A stretch of DNA of 50,213 nucleotides from Clostridiaceae bacterium (GCA_016292455.1 JAEDIL010000004.1:1-50213), one strand, 5' to 3'. Shown: positions 7,905-17,349, counted from the first letter of the stretch. Numbers and translations are program-made. Notes: generated from the letters alone by a model not told the origin.

Positions 7905-8825
7905 TTATTTCGTACATTCAAAGCATACCCAGCCTTTTTCGCTGTGGCGCGCTTTGATTTTAAAACCGTACTTATCGAAAGCATCAACCACCTGCTGCTC
8001 CTTGGTGTCAATTATGCCGCTGGTGATGAACACGCCGCCCTCTTTCATATATTCGCCGACATCCTTGCAGAACATGACAATGACGTCGGCAACAATGTTT
8101 GCAACAACAACGTCAAATTTTCCGCTGACTTTGTCCGTGAGGTTGCCCTCAAGAACGGTGTACCTCGGCTCTGAAAAGCCGTTGGTGACGCCGTTTTCTT
8201 TTGCTGTTTTGACTGCAAGAGCGTCAATGTCAACGCCGACTGCTTCCTTTGCGCCGAGAAGCAGCGAGGCAATTGAAAGAATTCCGCTGCCGCAGCCGAC
8301 ATCAAGAACAGAAGTGTCTTCGGTAATATAGTTTTCAAGAGTTTCAAGGCAAAGACGGGTTGTTTCGTGAGTACCCGAACCGAAAGCAAGACCGGGCTCA
8401 ATGCTGAGCACTGCCCTTCCCTGAGAGTCAGCTTCCTCCCACAGAGGACGAATGAGCAGCTTTTTGCCGACAGGCATGGCATGAAAATACTGTTTCCAGT
8501 TGTTTTCCCACTCCTCTTTCCTGCATTCATTGGTTTCAATTTCGCTTTCAATGCCCTCGGCTGAAAGACGTTCGCGAAGAAACGCCACTGCTTCAAGCGG
8601 GTTCTCCTCCGGAGAAATATAGACATGAACAAAGGCGCGACTCCTGTCCTTTTTCAGAAGCTCCTCGTCAATAAGGTCAATGTGCGCAATCTCCCACGCC
8701 TGTTCTTCAAGGTCGCGGTAATCTTCAATGTATATTCCGTACGGCACAACCATAGTTGCAATGTCGCCGGCTTTTTCAACGTCCTCAGCCTTTACGCCGA
8801 TTTTTACTTCTGTCCATTCACTCAT
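7905..8825 (-). CDS. prmA: Ribosomal protein L11 methyltransferase PrmA
   Basis: S-adenosylmethionine-dependent enzyme that trimethylates ribosomal protein uL11. About 306 residues, usual length. The N-terminal substrate-recognition domain (about 1-125) leads into the Rossmann methylase domain with FGSGTHETTRLCLE, SAM-binding motif I DVGCGSGILSIA and motif IV-like VVANIVADVI. A longer frame continues upstream into the amylase gene, but the ATG at 8825 is correct: it begins the family-typical N-terminus (MSEWTEVKI) and overlaps the amylase stop by 4 bases (ATGA). Coupling to an amylase gene has no obvious functional meaning. Confidence 0.95.
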   Translation of the reverse strand: MSEWTEVKIGVKAEDVEKAGDIATMVVPYGIYIEDYRDLEEQAWEIAHIDLIDEELLKKDRSRAFVHVYISPEENPLEAVAFLRERLSAEGIESEIETNECRKEEWENNWKQYFHAMPVGKKLLIRPLWEEADSQGRAVLSIEPGLAFGSGTHETTRLCLETLENYITEDTSVLDVGCGSGILSIASLLLGAKEAVGVDIDALAVKTAKENGVTNGFSEPRYTVLEGNLTDKVSGKFDVVVANIVADVIVMFCKDVGEYMKEGGVFITSGIIDTKEQQVVDAFDKYGFKIKARHSEKGWVCFECTK

Positions 8826-10690
8826 TTCTCGTTTTCCTTTCTCAATATTACTGCCGAAAGAGCCGGAAGGTACACGCTGCCGTTTTCGGGCGAAGCACCC
8901 ATAAGGGCGTATGAATTTTTCCATTCTTCCGGCAGAAAATAACTGATTTCATGCTCGTTGCGGTTGACAATTACCATTGCACTGTTGTTTTCCCCTTTTC
9001 TGACAAAAGCAAGGCAGGAAAGCATTTCGGAAACTGTGTAGAACGTTCCGTCTTTAAAGCAAAGACATTCTTTTCTGACAGCACCGAGATTTTTATAGAA
9101 TTCAATAAGTTCTTTGTTTTCTTCCCCCCACGGGTAGCAGACCCGGTTGAACGGGTCTTTATAGCCCTGCATTCCGGCTTCATCGCCGTAATAAAGCGAG
9201 GGCACACCGGGAAGAGTATACTGAATAACGGCAGCAAGTTTAAGAAGCTTTACCGCACGTTCATACTGTTCGGGTGAAAGCGAGTGCGTGCTCTGCCAGA
9301 GACGGTCGCGCCCTTCACAGCTTTCACCGCCGAGCGCGGTTATGGCGCGCATTGTGTCATGTGTGCCGATATGGTTCATCAGAACGTCAACAACGCACTT
9401 CGGGTAATTTTCAAGAACAGTCATGATTTTTTCCGAAAAGCCTTCAACAATGCCGCTTCTGATAAAGCCGAGAACGGCTTGTGCAAACGGATAGTTCATA
9501 ACAGAATCAAGCTGCGCACCCTGAAGATAGCGTCTTCGGCTTCCGTAGCTGCATTTGTTTGAAGCGTCCTCCCAGACTTCACCGAGAATCAGAGCGTCGC
9601 TTTTTTCCGCTTTCACAGCCTTGCGGAATTCGTCAAGGAACTTATCGGGCAATTCGTCGGCAACGTCAAGCCGCCATCCGCGGACGCCGGCTTTGATGTA
9701 TCTGCGGGCAACTCCGTTTTCTCCGGTAATGAAAGAAATGAAGCTTTCGTTTTCCTCGTTGACTTCCGGCAGCGTTTCAAAATTCCACCAACACCGATAG
9801 TTATACGGCCACTCCCGGAAAGTGTACCACGAAAAATAGGGCGATTGCTTTGAACGGTATGCGCCCGAAGAGCCGTATCTGCCCTTTTTGTTGAAATAGC
9901 GGCTGTCGTCTCCGGTATGGCTGAAAACGCCGTCAAGAATGACGGAAATTCCGAAAGACTTTGCATCCGCGCAAAGCCTTTCAAGGTCTTTCTGCGTACC
10001 TAAAAGGCTGTCAACTTTTTCATAGTCTGAGGTGTCATAACGGTGGTTGCTCTGCGCCTCGCAAATCGGGTTGAGATATATACAGCTGACGCCGAGTCCG
10101 CTTAGATACGGAAGCTTTTGCCTTATTCCTTCAAGGTCACCGCCGAAGTAATCGTTGTTAAGTACTCTTCCGAGCCCGTCGGGTCTCCATGACGGCTCTC
10201 CTCCCCAATCCTGACGGAGAATACGGTCTTGCGGAACGTTTTTCTTTTCAGTTCCCGAAGCATAAAAGCGGTCGGGAAAAATCTGATATATAAGTCCGCC
10301 TTTAAGCCACTCAGGAGTCTGAAAATCCTTTGCAAAAACGGTCAGCTGAAAATCATTTTTTCCGCCGCTGAGAAGTCCCAGAGAGCTTTCATTTCTGCGA
10401 ACGGCAGTTTTGCCCCATGGAGTGCTGTATTCAAAGTGATAGAAATAGAGTCCCGTTTCGTTCTGAATATAGTCAAGGCACCACCATTCCTCGCTTTCTC
10501 CCTGCATTGAGAGCCAGAAGAACGGAAAGCGTTTTTCTTCTCCGCCGTCCTTATGAATGACCAGCTCAACGCAGCTGCACGAAAGTGAACGCGGAAAAAC
10601 AAGCTTAAAGGTAATTTTTTCGCCCGCCGCCACTGCGCCGAACGGCGTTTTATGAAGCGGATTTCGGGAATTAAAGGGTATATATTCCAT
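8822..10690 (-). CDS. Glycoside hydrolase family 13 alpha-amylase / neopullulanase-type enzyme
   Basis: Cytoplasmic enzyme that probably hydrolyses alpha-1,4 (possibly alpha-1,6) bonds in maltodextrins. 622 residues. An N-terminal beta domain (about 1-120) is followed by the GH13 barrel. Conserved regions are visible: DGVFSHTG (253-260), RLDVADE with nucleophile D342, acid/base E371 in GEVWE and NHIGTHD with the third acid D445. The sequence IYLNPICEAQSNHRYDTSDY is typical of the cyclomaltodextrinase/neopullulanase subfamily. No signal peptide is seen. The start has GAGGA 7 to 8 bases upstream. It is divergent from the DUF4830 gene and overlaps prmA. The exact substrate cannot be fixed by reading. 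Confidence 0.9.
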   Translation of the reverse strand: MEYIPFNSRNPLHKTPFGAVAAGEKITFKLVFPRSLSCSCVELVIHKDGGEEKRFPFFWLSMQGESEEWWCLDYIQNETGLYFYHFEYSTPWGKTAVRRNESSLGLLSGGKNDFQLTVFAKDFQTPEWLKGGLIYQIFPDRFYASGTEKKNVPQDRILRQDWGGEPSWRPDGLGRVLNNDYFGGDLEGIRQKLPYLSGLGVSCIYLNPICEAQSNHRYDTSDYEKVDSLLGTQKDLERLCADAKSFGISVILDGVFSHTGDDSRYFNKKGRYGSSGAYRSKQSPYFSWYTFREWPYNYRCWWNFETLPEVNEENESFISFITGENGVARRYIKAGVRGWRLDVADELPDKFLDEFRKAVKAEKSDALILGEVWEDASNKCSYGSRRRYLQGAQLDSVMNYPFAQAVLGFIRSGIVEGFSEKIMTVLENYPKCVVDVLMNHIGTHDTMRAITALGGESCEGRDRLWQSTHSLSPEQYERAVKLLKLAAVIQYTLPGVPSLYYGDEAGMQGYKDPFNRVCYPWGEENKELIEFYKNLGAVRKECLCFKDGTFYTVSEMLSCLAFVRKGENNSAMVIVNRNEHEISYFLPEEWKNSYALMGASPENGSVYLPALSAVILRKENEK

Positions 10691-10766
10691 AAAAAGTTCC
10701 TCAAAATCATTATCCGCCGTTTCAGAGCATATAGATTAGTGAATCAAAGAAAAGGTGGACAACGAT

Positions 10767-11291
10767 ATGTTTTTTGTTTCTGTAAAATCGTCAACGCTCA
10801 AAACGATTGCCGTCATTGCGGCTGTGGCAGTCCTTGCAACCATAGGCGGGGTATATGCAGTCAGCAAAAACCGCTCTGCCCCCGTTTCAAAGCTGAATGG
10901 TATTGTTTTCAAAGCCGGAACAGCCGGGGAAAGGCTTGCTTTCCTTTCGCAGTTCGGCTGGGAAGTTGATGAAGAACCGGCAGAGGTCAAGGAAATAATT
11001 ATTCCGCAGGAGTTTGACGATGTTTATAACCAGTACAACATCATTCAGAAGCAGCAGAACCTTGACCTTGAAAGATACAAGGGTGCGCGCGTAAAGTGCT
11101 GGTCATATAACGTCAAAAACTATCCGGGATACGAAAACAGCGAGGGCGTTATACGCGCAAATATGCTCATTTTTGACGGCGTTGTGATCGGCGGAGACAT
11201 TTCAAGCACAGAGCTTTCCGGCTTTATGCACACATTTGATTTTCCGCAGGAAAAGGTGCAGACAACCTCGTCGGCCGAAACCGCGGCTTAA
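10767..11291 (+). CDS. Membrane-anchored DUF4830-like protein
   Basis: A 174-residue protein with one N-terminal membrane segment (about residues 9-31) and an outside domain resembling DUF4830. The recognisable run is RLAFLSQFGWEV, then IPQEFDDVYNQYN, a Leu-rich stretch, YKGARVKCWSYNVKNYPGY and a final strand region. The function of the family is unknown to me. The ATG at 10767 is preferred over a GTG at 10755 because AAAGGTGG lies 8 bases before it. It is one of only two plus-strand genes. It runs divergently from the amylase gene and its stop overlaps the hflX stop by a few bases. Confidence 0.8.
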   Translation: MFFVSVKSSTLKTIAVIAAVAVLATIGGVYAVSKNRSAPVSKLNGIVFKAGTAGERLAFLSQFGWEVDEEPAEVKEIIIPQEFDDVYNQYNIIQKQQNLDLERYKGARVKCWSYNVKNYPGYENSEGVIRANMLIFDGVVIGGDISSTELSGFMHTFDFPQEKVQTTSSAETAA

Positions 11292-12541
11292 TCTTCAACT
11301 ATCCATTCCTTATATTCGTCAAGCAGAGACATTTCGACCGTTGCGCGCATAAAAAGCCCGTCTTCGCGGTATTCTTCTTTTTCAACAACGCCCTCTTCGC
11401 GGATTCTCGCCGCAGCAGCACCGTTTTTAAAGGGAATGAGCAGCGAAGCTGTTCGCCGCGTTTGCGGAAGCTCTTTCTGAACGGCGGCAAGAAGTTCTTC
11501 AAAGCCGCGTTCGTTCAAAGCAGAAATGAGCACGGTTTTTCCGAAAGTGGGCATTGAATAAATGTTTCCCACAAGGTCGCACTTGTTCATAACGGAAATT
11601 ACGGGCGTTGACGAACAGCCGAGCTCATCAAGCAGCTTTTTTGTCACTTCAAGGTGTTCGGCGCAATGCTTGTCCGAAGCGTCGCAAACGTTGAGAATAA
11701 CCGAAGCCTGAGCTGCTTCTTCAAGCGTTGATTTGAACGCTTCAACAAGTTTATGGGGCAAACGTCGGATAAGACCGACGGTGTCAACAAGCATGACGCT
11801 GCGCCCGTCAGGAAGAGTCAACGCACGCGAGGTCGGGTCAAGGGTTGCAAAAAGCTTGTTTTCGGCAAGAACCCCCGCCTTGGTCAGCGCATTCATCAGA
11901 GTTGACTTTCCGGCGTTTGTGTAGCCGACAATTGCAACGGTCTGAACGCCATCCTTTTTGCGCCGCTTTCTCAAAAGATCCCGCCGTTTTTCAAGCTCGC
12001 GCAGTTCGCTTTCAAGCTTCTGAATGCGGCGGTTGATGTGGCGGCGGTCGCTTTCAAGCTTGGTTTCACCCGGACCTCTTGTTCCGATTCCGCCGCCGAG
12101 ACGTGAAAGCGAGAGTCCCTGACCGGCAAGGCGAGGAAGCGAATATCTGAGCTGAGCGAGCTCAACCTGAAGCTTGCCCTCGCCCGTTCTTGCCCTCGCG
12201 GCAAAAATATCAAGAATAAGCATTGTCCGGTCAATCACGCGGACTCCCGTGAGCCTTTCAAGGTTGCGCTGCTGAGAGGGCGTAAGCTCGCTGTCAAAAA
12301 TCAAAAGGTCAATGTCCTGCGAGGAGCAGAAAGCAATAATTTCGGCAAGCTTTCCCGCGCCGACAAAGGTTGCGGCCTCGGGGCGTTCCTTTTTCTGAAT
12401 GATTTTTCCGAGCACGTCGGCGCCTGCCGTATGTGCAAGCTCTTCAAGCTCATCAATAGAAACTTCGGCGTCAAAGTCGCCGGTATCGACGGAAACGAGC
12501 AACGCGCGCTCGTTTTCTTTTTTATTCTCATACATTTCCAT
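11288..12541 (-). CDS. hflX: GTPase HflX
   Basis: Ribosome-associated GTPase that splits or rescues stalled 70S ribosomes under stress. About 417 residues. The N-terminal HflX domain includes FVGAGKLAEI and the family run SRLGGGIGTRGPGETKLE. A coiled-coil linker rich in Arg and Lys leads to the G domain: G1 GYTNAGKST, G3 DTVGLIRRLP and G4 NKCD. The ATG at 12541 follows GGGGTG at good spacing; a GTG three codons earlier is the alternative. It lies directly downstream of the rpsU terminator and converges with the DUF4830 gene. Confidence 0.96.
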   Translation of the reverse strand: MEMYENKKENERALLVSVDTGDFDAEVSIDELEELAHTAGADVLGKIIQKKERPEAATFVGAGKLAEIIAFCSSQDIDLLIFDSELTPSQQRNLERLTGVRVIDRTMLILDIFAARARTGEGKLQVELAQLRYSLPRLAGQGLSLSRLGGGIGTRGPGETKLESDRRHINRRIQKLESELRELEKRRDLLRKRRKKDGVQTVAIVGYTNAGKSTLMNALTKAGVLAENKLFATLDPTSRALTLPDGRSVMLVDTVGLIRRLPHKLVEAFKSTLEEAAQASVILNVCDASDKHCAEHLEVTKKLLDELGCSSTPVISVMNKCDLVGNIYSMPTFGKTVLISALNERGFEELLAAVQKELPQTRRTASLLIPFKNGAAAARIREEGVVEKEEYREDGLFMRATVEMSLLDEYKEWIVED

Positions 12542-12578
12542 GGCAGTCACCCCGTTTACCGAAAAATAATATAATCTG

Positions 12579-12615
12579 CAAAAAAAGCGGGCATTGGAAA
12601 ACCAAAGCCCGCTTT
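12579..12615 (-). terminator. Terminator of rpsU
   Basis: The outer stem GCGGGC/GCCCGC continues through an inner TTGG/CCAA stem with an AAAA loop, flanked on the minus strand by a run of seven T. This is a long, well-paired Rho-independent terminator directly after the rpsU stop. The plus-strand side is also T-poor but weakly T-flanked. Confidence 0.9.
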
Positions 12616-12619
12616 GTTC

Positions 12620-12796
12620 TTATTTGTATTTGCGCTTACGAGCAGCCTCAGACTTCTTTTTTCTAGCTACGGAAGGCTTTTCATAATGTTCTCTTTTGCG
12701 AACTTCCTGAATGATTCCGTCGCGCGAGGTCTGTCTTTTAAAACGTCTCAGAGCGCTGTCAAGAGATTCGTTTTCTTTAACTTTAACCTGACTCAT
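12620..12796 (-). CDS. rpsU: Ribosomal protein bS21
   Basis: Small-subunit ribosomal protein near the anti-Shine-Dalgarno region, involved in mRNA initiation. 58 residues, normal size. It starts MSQVKVKENESLDSALRRFK, continues with the typical RDGIIQEVRKREHYEKPS block and ends in a basic tail rich in Arg and Lys. A strong GGAGGGAGGG precedes the ATG. It is a monocistronic unit with its own full-consensus promoter at 12858-12886 and its own terminator. Confidence 0.97.
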   Translation of the reverse strand: MSQVKVKENESLDSALRRFKRQTSRDGIIQEVRKREHYEKPSVARKKKSEAARKRKYK

Positions 12797-12857
12797 CTAT
12801 AATTCCCTCCCTCCGCCTGTTTAGCAGGGGTATATTTCCACATAGGATACGCAAAGT

Positions 12858-12886
12858 ATTATACAATAACATTTCCGCCTTGTCAA
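12858..12886 (-). promoter_or_regulatory. Consensus promoter of rpsU
   Basis: On the minus strand TTGACA (12881-12886) and TATAAT (12858-12863) are separated by 17 bases, a perfect sigma-A match. The leader is about 55 bases. The remaining 12887-12968 gap to leuS shows no clear terminator for leuS. Confidence 0.9.
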
Positions 12887-12968
12887 GTGGTTATTTGCAA
12901 TAATACATGACAATCAGCAAGAATTTTCAACCATGTTTCAGCTTCAATCTGTCACGCGGCGTTCTGCC

Positions 12969-15377
12969 TTATTTTGCAACAATATTGACAAGTCTGCCTT
13001 TGACATAAAGCTCTTTGACAATTGTCTTTCCGTCAATATCGGCAGCAACCTTTTCTTCCTTCTTTGCAAGTGCAATAGCGTCAGCGTCAGAAATATCGGC
13101 AGGAACACTGATTCTTGAACGGAGCTTTCCGTTGACCTGAACCGCAAGCTCAACCGTATCTTCCGAGCACTTTGACTCATCAAAGGACGGCCATTCGCTG
13201 ACGGCAAGCATTGAGCCGAGAGAAAGATCCTCATTGACCTCCTCTGTTACATGAGGAGCAAATGGATTGAGAATCAGCAGGAAGTCGCGCAGTTCCTTTT
13301 CGGTAATTGAACCGGCAGCGTAAATCTCGTTGAGAAGACTCATCATTGCCGCAATTGCGGTATTGAATTTGAGGTTTTCAATGTCACCCGTAACCTTTTT
13401 GATAGTCTTATGGAAAGAGCTTTCAAGCTTTTGTGAATATGTTTTTCCGTCGGTTACGATGTCCTGAAGTCCCCAGACTCTGTCAATAAAGCGTTTGCAG
13501 CCCTTTACGCTGTCCTTTGACCATGGAGCAGCCTTTTCATAGTCGCCCATGAAGAGGACGTATGTTCTGAGAACGTCTGCGCCGAACTCGTCAACAACAT
13601 CATTCGGGTCAACAACGTTGCCCTTTGATTTTGACATTTTTTCTCCGTCCGGGCCGAGAATGAGTCCCTGAGCCGTTCTCTTTGCATAGGGTTCGGGGAA
13701 CGGAACTTCACCGATGTCATAAAGGAATCTGTGCCAGAAGCGAGAATAGATAAGATGTCTTGTAACATGCTCCATTCCGCCGTTATACCAGTCAACCTGA
13801 CCCCAATATCTAAGCTTTTCCATATCTGCAAAACGCTCAGAGTTGTGAGGATCAATATAGCGCAGGAAGTACCACGAAGAGCCTGCCCACTGAGGCATTG
13901 TGTCGGTTTCACGTTTTGCAGGTGCGCCGCATTTCGGGCAGGTGCAGTTGACAAAAGAGTCAATTTTTGCAAGCGGGCTTTCGCCGTCCGAGCCGGGCTT
14001 GAAGTCCTTGACTTCGGGAAGCTTCAGCGGAAGCTCATCATACGGAACGGGAACCATTCCGCATTCAGGGCAATATACAATCGGAATGGGTTCACCCCAA
14101 TAGCGCTGACGGTTGAATGCCCAGTCTTTCATTTTGTACTGAACACCCTTTTCGCCGACACCCTTTTCCTGAAGGAAAGCGAGCATTTTTTCAATTGCCT
14201 CTTCCTTTTTCTTGCAGCCGTCGAGGAATCCCGAGTTGACAACCTCACCCTCGCCGGCATAGGCTTTTTCGGAAATGTCGCCGCCCTTGATGACTTCAAT
14301 TATTTCAACGCCGAACTTCTTTGCGAAGTCGTAGTCGCGCTGGTCATGAGCCGGAACAGCCATAATTGCGCCCGTGCCGTAGCCCATCATTACGTAGTCG
14401 GAAATGAACACGGGGATTTCCTTGCCGTTGACAGGATTGATTGCCGAGAAGTTTTCAAGGCGGACTCCGGTCTTATCCTTGACAAGCTGAGTTCTTTCAA
14501 ATTCGGTCTTCTTGGCACATTCCGCTCTGTATGCTTCAACGGCATCAAAGTTTGTGATACGGTCTTTGTACTTATCAAGCAGCGGATGCTCCGGAGCCAT
14601 TACCATAAAGGTTACGCCGAAAAGAGTATCCGGACGGGTTGTATAAATTCTGAAGCTTTCGTCAATATCTTTAAGCTTGAAGACAACGAAAGCACCCGTA
14701 GATTTTCCGATCCAGTTTTCCTGTTGGAGACGTACGTTCGGAAGATAATCGACCTTATCAAGACCTTCAAGGAGCTTGTCGGCATATTCGGTTATGCGAA
14801 GATACCATACGTCCTTGGATTTCTGAACAATATCGCTGTGACAAATATCGCACTTTCCGCCCTGCGAATCCTCGTTTGAAAGAACAACCTTGCAGGACGG
14901 GCAATAGTTGACAAGGGTCTTATCTCTGAACGCAAGACCGTTCTCGAACATTTTGAGGAAAATCCACTGTGTCCACTTATAATAATCCTCCTGAGTGGTG
15001 TCAATGACTCTTGACCAGTCAAAGGAGAAGCCGACTCTTTTGAGCTGACTTGTGAACTTTTCAATATTCATATCCGTAACCTTGCGCGGATGAATACCGG
15101 TTTTGATTGCATAGTTTTCCGTCGGCAGACCGTAGGCGTCAAAGCCTATCGGGAAAAGGACATTGTAGCCTTCCATTCTGCGTTTTCTTGAAATTACTTC
15201 AAGACCGGAATAAGCCTTGATGTGACCGACATGCATTCCCGCTCCGCTCGGATAAGGAAATTCAACAAGGCTGTAAAACTTTTTCTTGTCAGAATCGTCG
15301 CGAGCACGGAAAACTTCTTCCTGCTCCCATTTTTCCTGCCACTTTTTTTCTGTTTTTTTGAAATTATAACTACTCAA
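12969..15377 (-). CDS. leuS: Leucyl-tRNA synthetase
   Basis: Class I synthetase that charges tRNA-Leu and edits mischarged products. About 802 residues. The ATP site HIGH-like motif is HVGH (about 49-52) and GEKMSKSKGN near 575-585 is the KMSKS loop. The CP1 editing domain shows TTRPDTLFG and GTGAIMAVPAHDQRD. A zinc-binding CPSC/CDIC pair lies near 160-180. The start is most likely the TTG at 15377: it has GGAGTG 6 bases upstream and gives the family N-terminus SSYNFKKTEKKWQ. An ATG ten codons earlier has no ribosome binding site. It is the last gene of the long housekeeping run; only 48 bases separate it from rsfS, leaving no room for a T-box. Confidence 0.97.
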   Translation of the reverse strand: MSSYNFKKTEKKWQEKWEQEEVFRARDDSDKKKFYSLVEFPYPSGAGMHVGHIKAYSGLEVISRKRRMEGYNVLFPIGFDAYGLPTENYAIKTGIHPRKVTDMNIEKFTSQLKRVGFSFDWSRVIDTTQEDYYKWTQWIFLKMFENGLAFRDKTLVNYCPSCKVVLSNEDSQGGKCDICHSDIVQKSKDVWYLRITEYADKLLEGLDKVDYLPNVRLQQENWIGKSTGAFVVFKLKDIDESFRIYTTRPDTLFGVTFMVMAPEHPLLDKYKDRITNFDAVEAYRAECAKKTEFERTQLVKDKTGVRLENFSAINPVNGKEIPVFISDYVMMGYGTGAIMAVPAHDQRDYDFAKKFGVEIIEVIKGGDISEKAYAGEGEVVNSGFLDGCKKKEEAIEKMLAFLQEKGVGEKGVQYKMKDWAFNRQRYWGEPIPIVYCPECGMVPVPYDELPLKLPEVKDFKPGSDGESPLAKIDSFVNCTCPKCGAPAKRETDTMPQWAGSSWYFLRYIDPHNSERFADMEKLRYWGQVDWYNGGMEHVTRHLIYSRFWHRFLYDIGEVPFPEPYAKRTAQGLILGPDGEKMSKSKGNVVDPNDVVDEFGADVLRTYVLFMGDYEKAAPWSKDSVKGCKRFIDRVWGLQDIVTDGKTYSQKLESSFHKTIKKVTGDIENLKFNTAIAAMMSLLNEIYAAGSITEKELRDFLLILNPFAPHVTEEVNEDLSLGSMLAVSEWPSFDESKCSEDTVELAVQVNGKLRSRISVPADISDADAIALAKKEEKVAADIDGKTIVKELYVKGRLVNIVAK

Positions 15378-15425
15378 AGTTATCACTCCGTAACTATTTT
15401 TTGTCATTCTTGATTCATTAAATTA

Positions 15426-15776
15426 TTATTCGGTTATGTCGCTTATATCGAGCGCGGCAGCATCAGACCATAGCCGTTCAAGGTTATAATATTCGCGGCT
15501 TTCTCCGGTGAAAACGTGAACCACAACGCTGCCGTAATCGAGCAATATCCAGCCCGTCGCCCTGCCCTCAATATGAGCAGGCTCAACGCCTCTCTGACTC
15601 ATTTCGTATTCAACCTCGTCTGCAAGCGCTTTGACGTGGGTGTTTGAGGTGCCGGAAGCGATTACAAAATAGTCTGCAACAATTGAAAGCTCGGTAATCC
15701 GTATGGCTTTTATGTCAATTGCTTTCTTTTTATCGAGAACCTTTACGATTTCTCTTGTCAGTTCAAGCTCGGTCAT
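15426..15776 (-). CDS. rsfS: Ribosomal silencing factor RsfS
   Basis: Small factor (about 116 residues) that binds ribosomal protein uL14 and blocks subunit joining when nutrients fall. Recognised by IVADYFVIASGTSNTHVKALAD and by the block GWILLDYGSVVVHVF. The ATG at 15776 has AAGGA about 10 bases upstream; a TTG three codons earlier overlaps the nadD-yqeK stop and is less likely. The gene follows nadD-yqeK, the usual order in Firmicutes. Confidence 0.96.
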   Translation of the reverse strand: MTELELTREIVKVLDKKKAIDIKAIRITELSIVADYFVIASGTSNTHVKALADEVEYEMSQRGVEPAHIEGRATGWILLDYGSVVVHVFTGESREYYNLERLWSDAAALDISDITE

Positions 15777-15781
15777 GCAGG

Positions 15782-16957
15782 TCAATTCCTTTCTGATTTA
15801 TTGATTATCAGCTCATTATAAAAATTCAGACTGTCGTTATGAATCACAAGTTCGCTCTGAGAAAGCTTTCTGAGCGTATATTTCAGTGAATACAGCGCGG
15901 CTTTTTCAAGGCTTTCTTCTGAAAGAGTCCGCATAACATCAACGTCCGGATAATCGCGTTCGGCTGAAATATAATCGGCAATATAAACGATTTTTTCAAG
16001 AAGACTCATTCCGGATCTGCCGGTCGTGTGATAACGAACCGCAAGCAAAAGCTCATCATCGGTAATTCCAAGACTGTTTTTTATGAATAGCGGTGCAGTC
16101 ATGGCGTGCCAGAGCTTCGGATTATTTTTTTCGGTCTGGCTCAGGATTATACCATTTTCCTCAAACAATTGCAACTGTCTTTCGTTCGTTTCGTTCTTCG
16201 TAATGTCATGAAGAAGACCTGCAAGATATGCTTTTTTTGCATCGCCGCCAAAGCGTTTTGCAAGTTTTCTTGCGCTCTCGGCAACACCCAGAGAATGAAT
16301 ATATCTGTGCTCGTCAAGACGCTCTTTCAAAAGCGCTTTCAAATTTTCGTAATAAGGAGAAAACAGACCTTTTTCCTCAATATATTCGCCTGCTGCGGCA
16401 GTAACCTTTTCGCTGACGCTTTCCTCGGATTCAAGGTCTTTTCTGATTTCCGTTGAAGAAAGTTCAACAGCCTCGCAGTCAAGAATCATAAAACGTTCCT
16501 TTGAAAGACCGAGAGTATCTTCACAAAAGCTTTTCAGCTTTCCGGACGAAACCTTTGTTTCCCTCGTCATTACACAAAGAGAAGCCATTCTGAGAATATC
16601 TTCATAGCGGTACCATTTATCAAAGCTCAGGAGCATATCCGAGCCTATGATGAGAAACAATTCATCACCGGGGTAAAGCATTCTGAGACTTTCAAGCGTT
16701 TCAACCGTGTAGCTTTTGCCCTCACGCCTTATTTCAAGGTCGGACACCTCAAACTTTTCGCCGCAGAAGGTCAGACGGCAAAGCTCCATTCTGTCCTCAA
16801 CGCTGAGAAGCTGCTGCACAGCCTTATGCGGAGGAACAAACGCCGGAATAACCAGCACCCGGTCAAGTCCTGCTGCCTCAGCAGCCGTTTCGGCAAGCCG
16901 CAGATGCGCCTTATGGGGAGGATTGAATGTTCCCCCGAAAACTCCGATTCTGCTCAT
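15782..16957 (-). CDS. nadD: Fused nicotinate-nucleotide adenylyltransferase and YqeK-type HD phosphohydrolase
   Basis: A two-domain protein of 391 residues. Residues 1-198 are NadD, which makes nicotinate adenine dinucleotide: GGTFNPPHKAH (8-18) is the nucleotide-binding motif and SSTEIR (167-172) the second. Residues about 205-385 are a YqeK-like HD domain with H221, H250-D251 (LLHD), H284, H310 and D328 as metal ligands; YqeK proteins are reported to hydrolyse diadenosine tetraphosphate. In many Firmicutes these are two neighbouring genes. Here no stop or start separates them. It overlaps yhbY by 4 bases and leads into rsfS. Confidence 0.95.
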   Translation of the reverse strand: MSRIGVFGGTFNPPHKAHLRLAETAAEAAGLDRVLVIPAFVPPHKAVQQLLSVEDRMELCRLTFCGEKFEVSDLEIRREGKSYTVETLESLRMLYPGDELFLIIGSDMLLSFDKWYRYEDILRMASLCVMTRETKVSSGKLKSFCEDTLGLSKERFMILDCEAVELSSTEIRKDLESEESVSEKVTAAAGEYIEEKGLFSPYYENLKALLKERLDEHRYIHSLGVAESARKLAKRFGGDAKKAYLAGLLHDITKNETNERQLQLFEENGIILSQTEKNNPKLWHAMTAPLFIKNSLGITDDELLLAVRYHTTGRSGMSLLEKIVYIADYISAERDYPDVDVMRTLSEESLEKAALYSLKYTLRKLSQSELVIHNDSLNFYNELIINKSERN

Positions 16958-17349
16958 TTGCGTTTTCCGACAGCCTTTACGGAAAAGCGTTTTTGAGCGG
17001 CTCTTTCTTTATAGAGCTTTTCCCCGGCCTTTTTTGCGGCAAGCTTTTTGTTCTTTTCTTTCTGAGCGGCTTTTTCTTTCAGCTCTTCGCTTTCGCGATA
17101 GAGTACTATAACGCCGCCGATAACCTGAATAACTTCGGCTCCGGTCTTTTCTGCAATCTCGTTTGCGGCTTCGCGAACGGAAACCGGAGAGGATTCAAGC
17201 AACACCTTGAGCTTGATAAGCTCCCTTGCACGAAGCGCGTCATCGGTCTGCTTTATCAGTGCGTCCGATATTCCGCCTTTTCCGATCTGAAAAAGCGGTT
17301 CGAGCGAATTCGCCTTTGCGCGCCATGCTGCGCGGTCCTTTCCTGTCAT
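16954..17349 (-). CDS. yhbY: YhbY-family RNA-binding protein
   Basis: A small CRM-domain RNA-binding protein thought to act in ribosome assembly. The conserved part is residues 1-95: RAKANSLEPLFQIGKGGIS, the central LIKLKVLLESS and IQVIGGVIVLYRES. Residues about 96-131 form a basic Lys/Arg/Ala-rich tail longer than in minimal members. It overlaps nadD-yqeK by 4 bases and follows rdgB by 17 bases, within the same co-directional run. Confidence 0.92.
   Translation of the reverse strand: MTGKDRAAWRAKANSLEPLFQIGKGGISDALIKQTDDALRARELIKLKVLLESSPVSVREAANEIAEKTGAEVIQVIGGVIVLYRESEELKEKAAQKEKNKKLAAKKAGEKLYKERAAQKRFSVKAVGKRK

Noticed and set aside
15378..15425. Possible T-box leader for leuS
   Set aside because: Only 48 bases separate leuS from rsfS, too short for a T-box, and no terminator hairpin is present.
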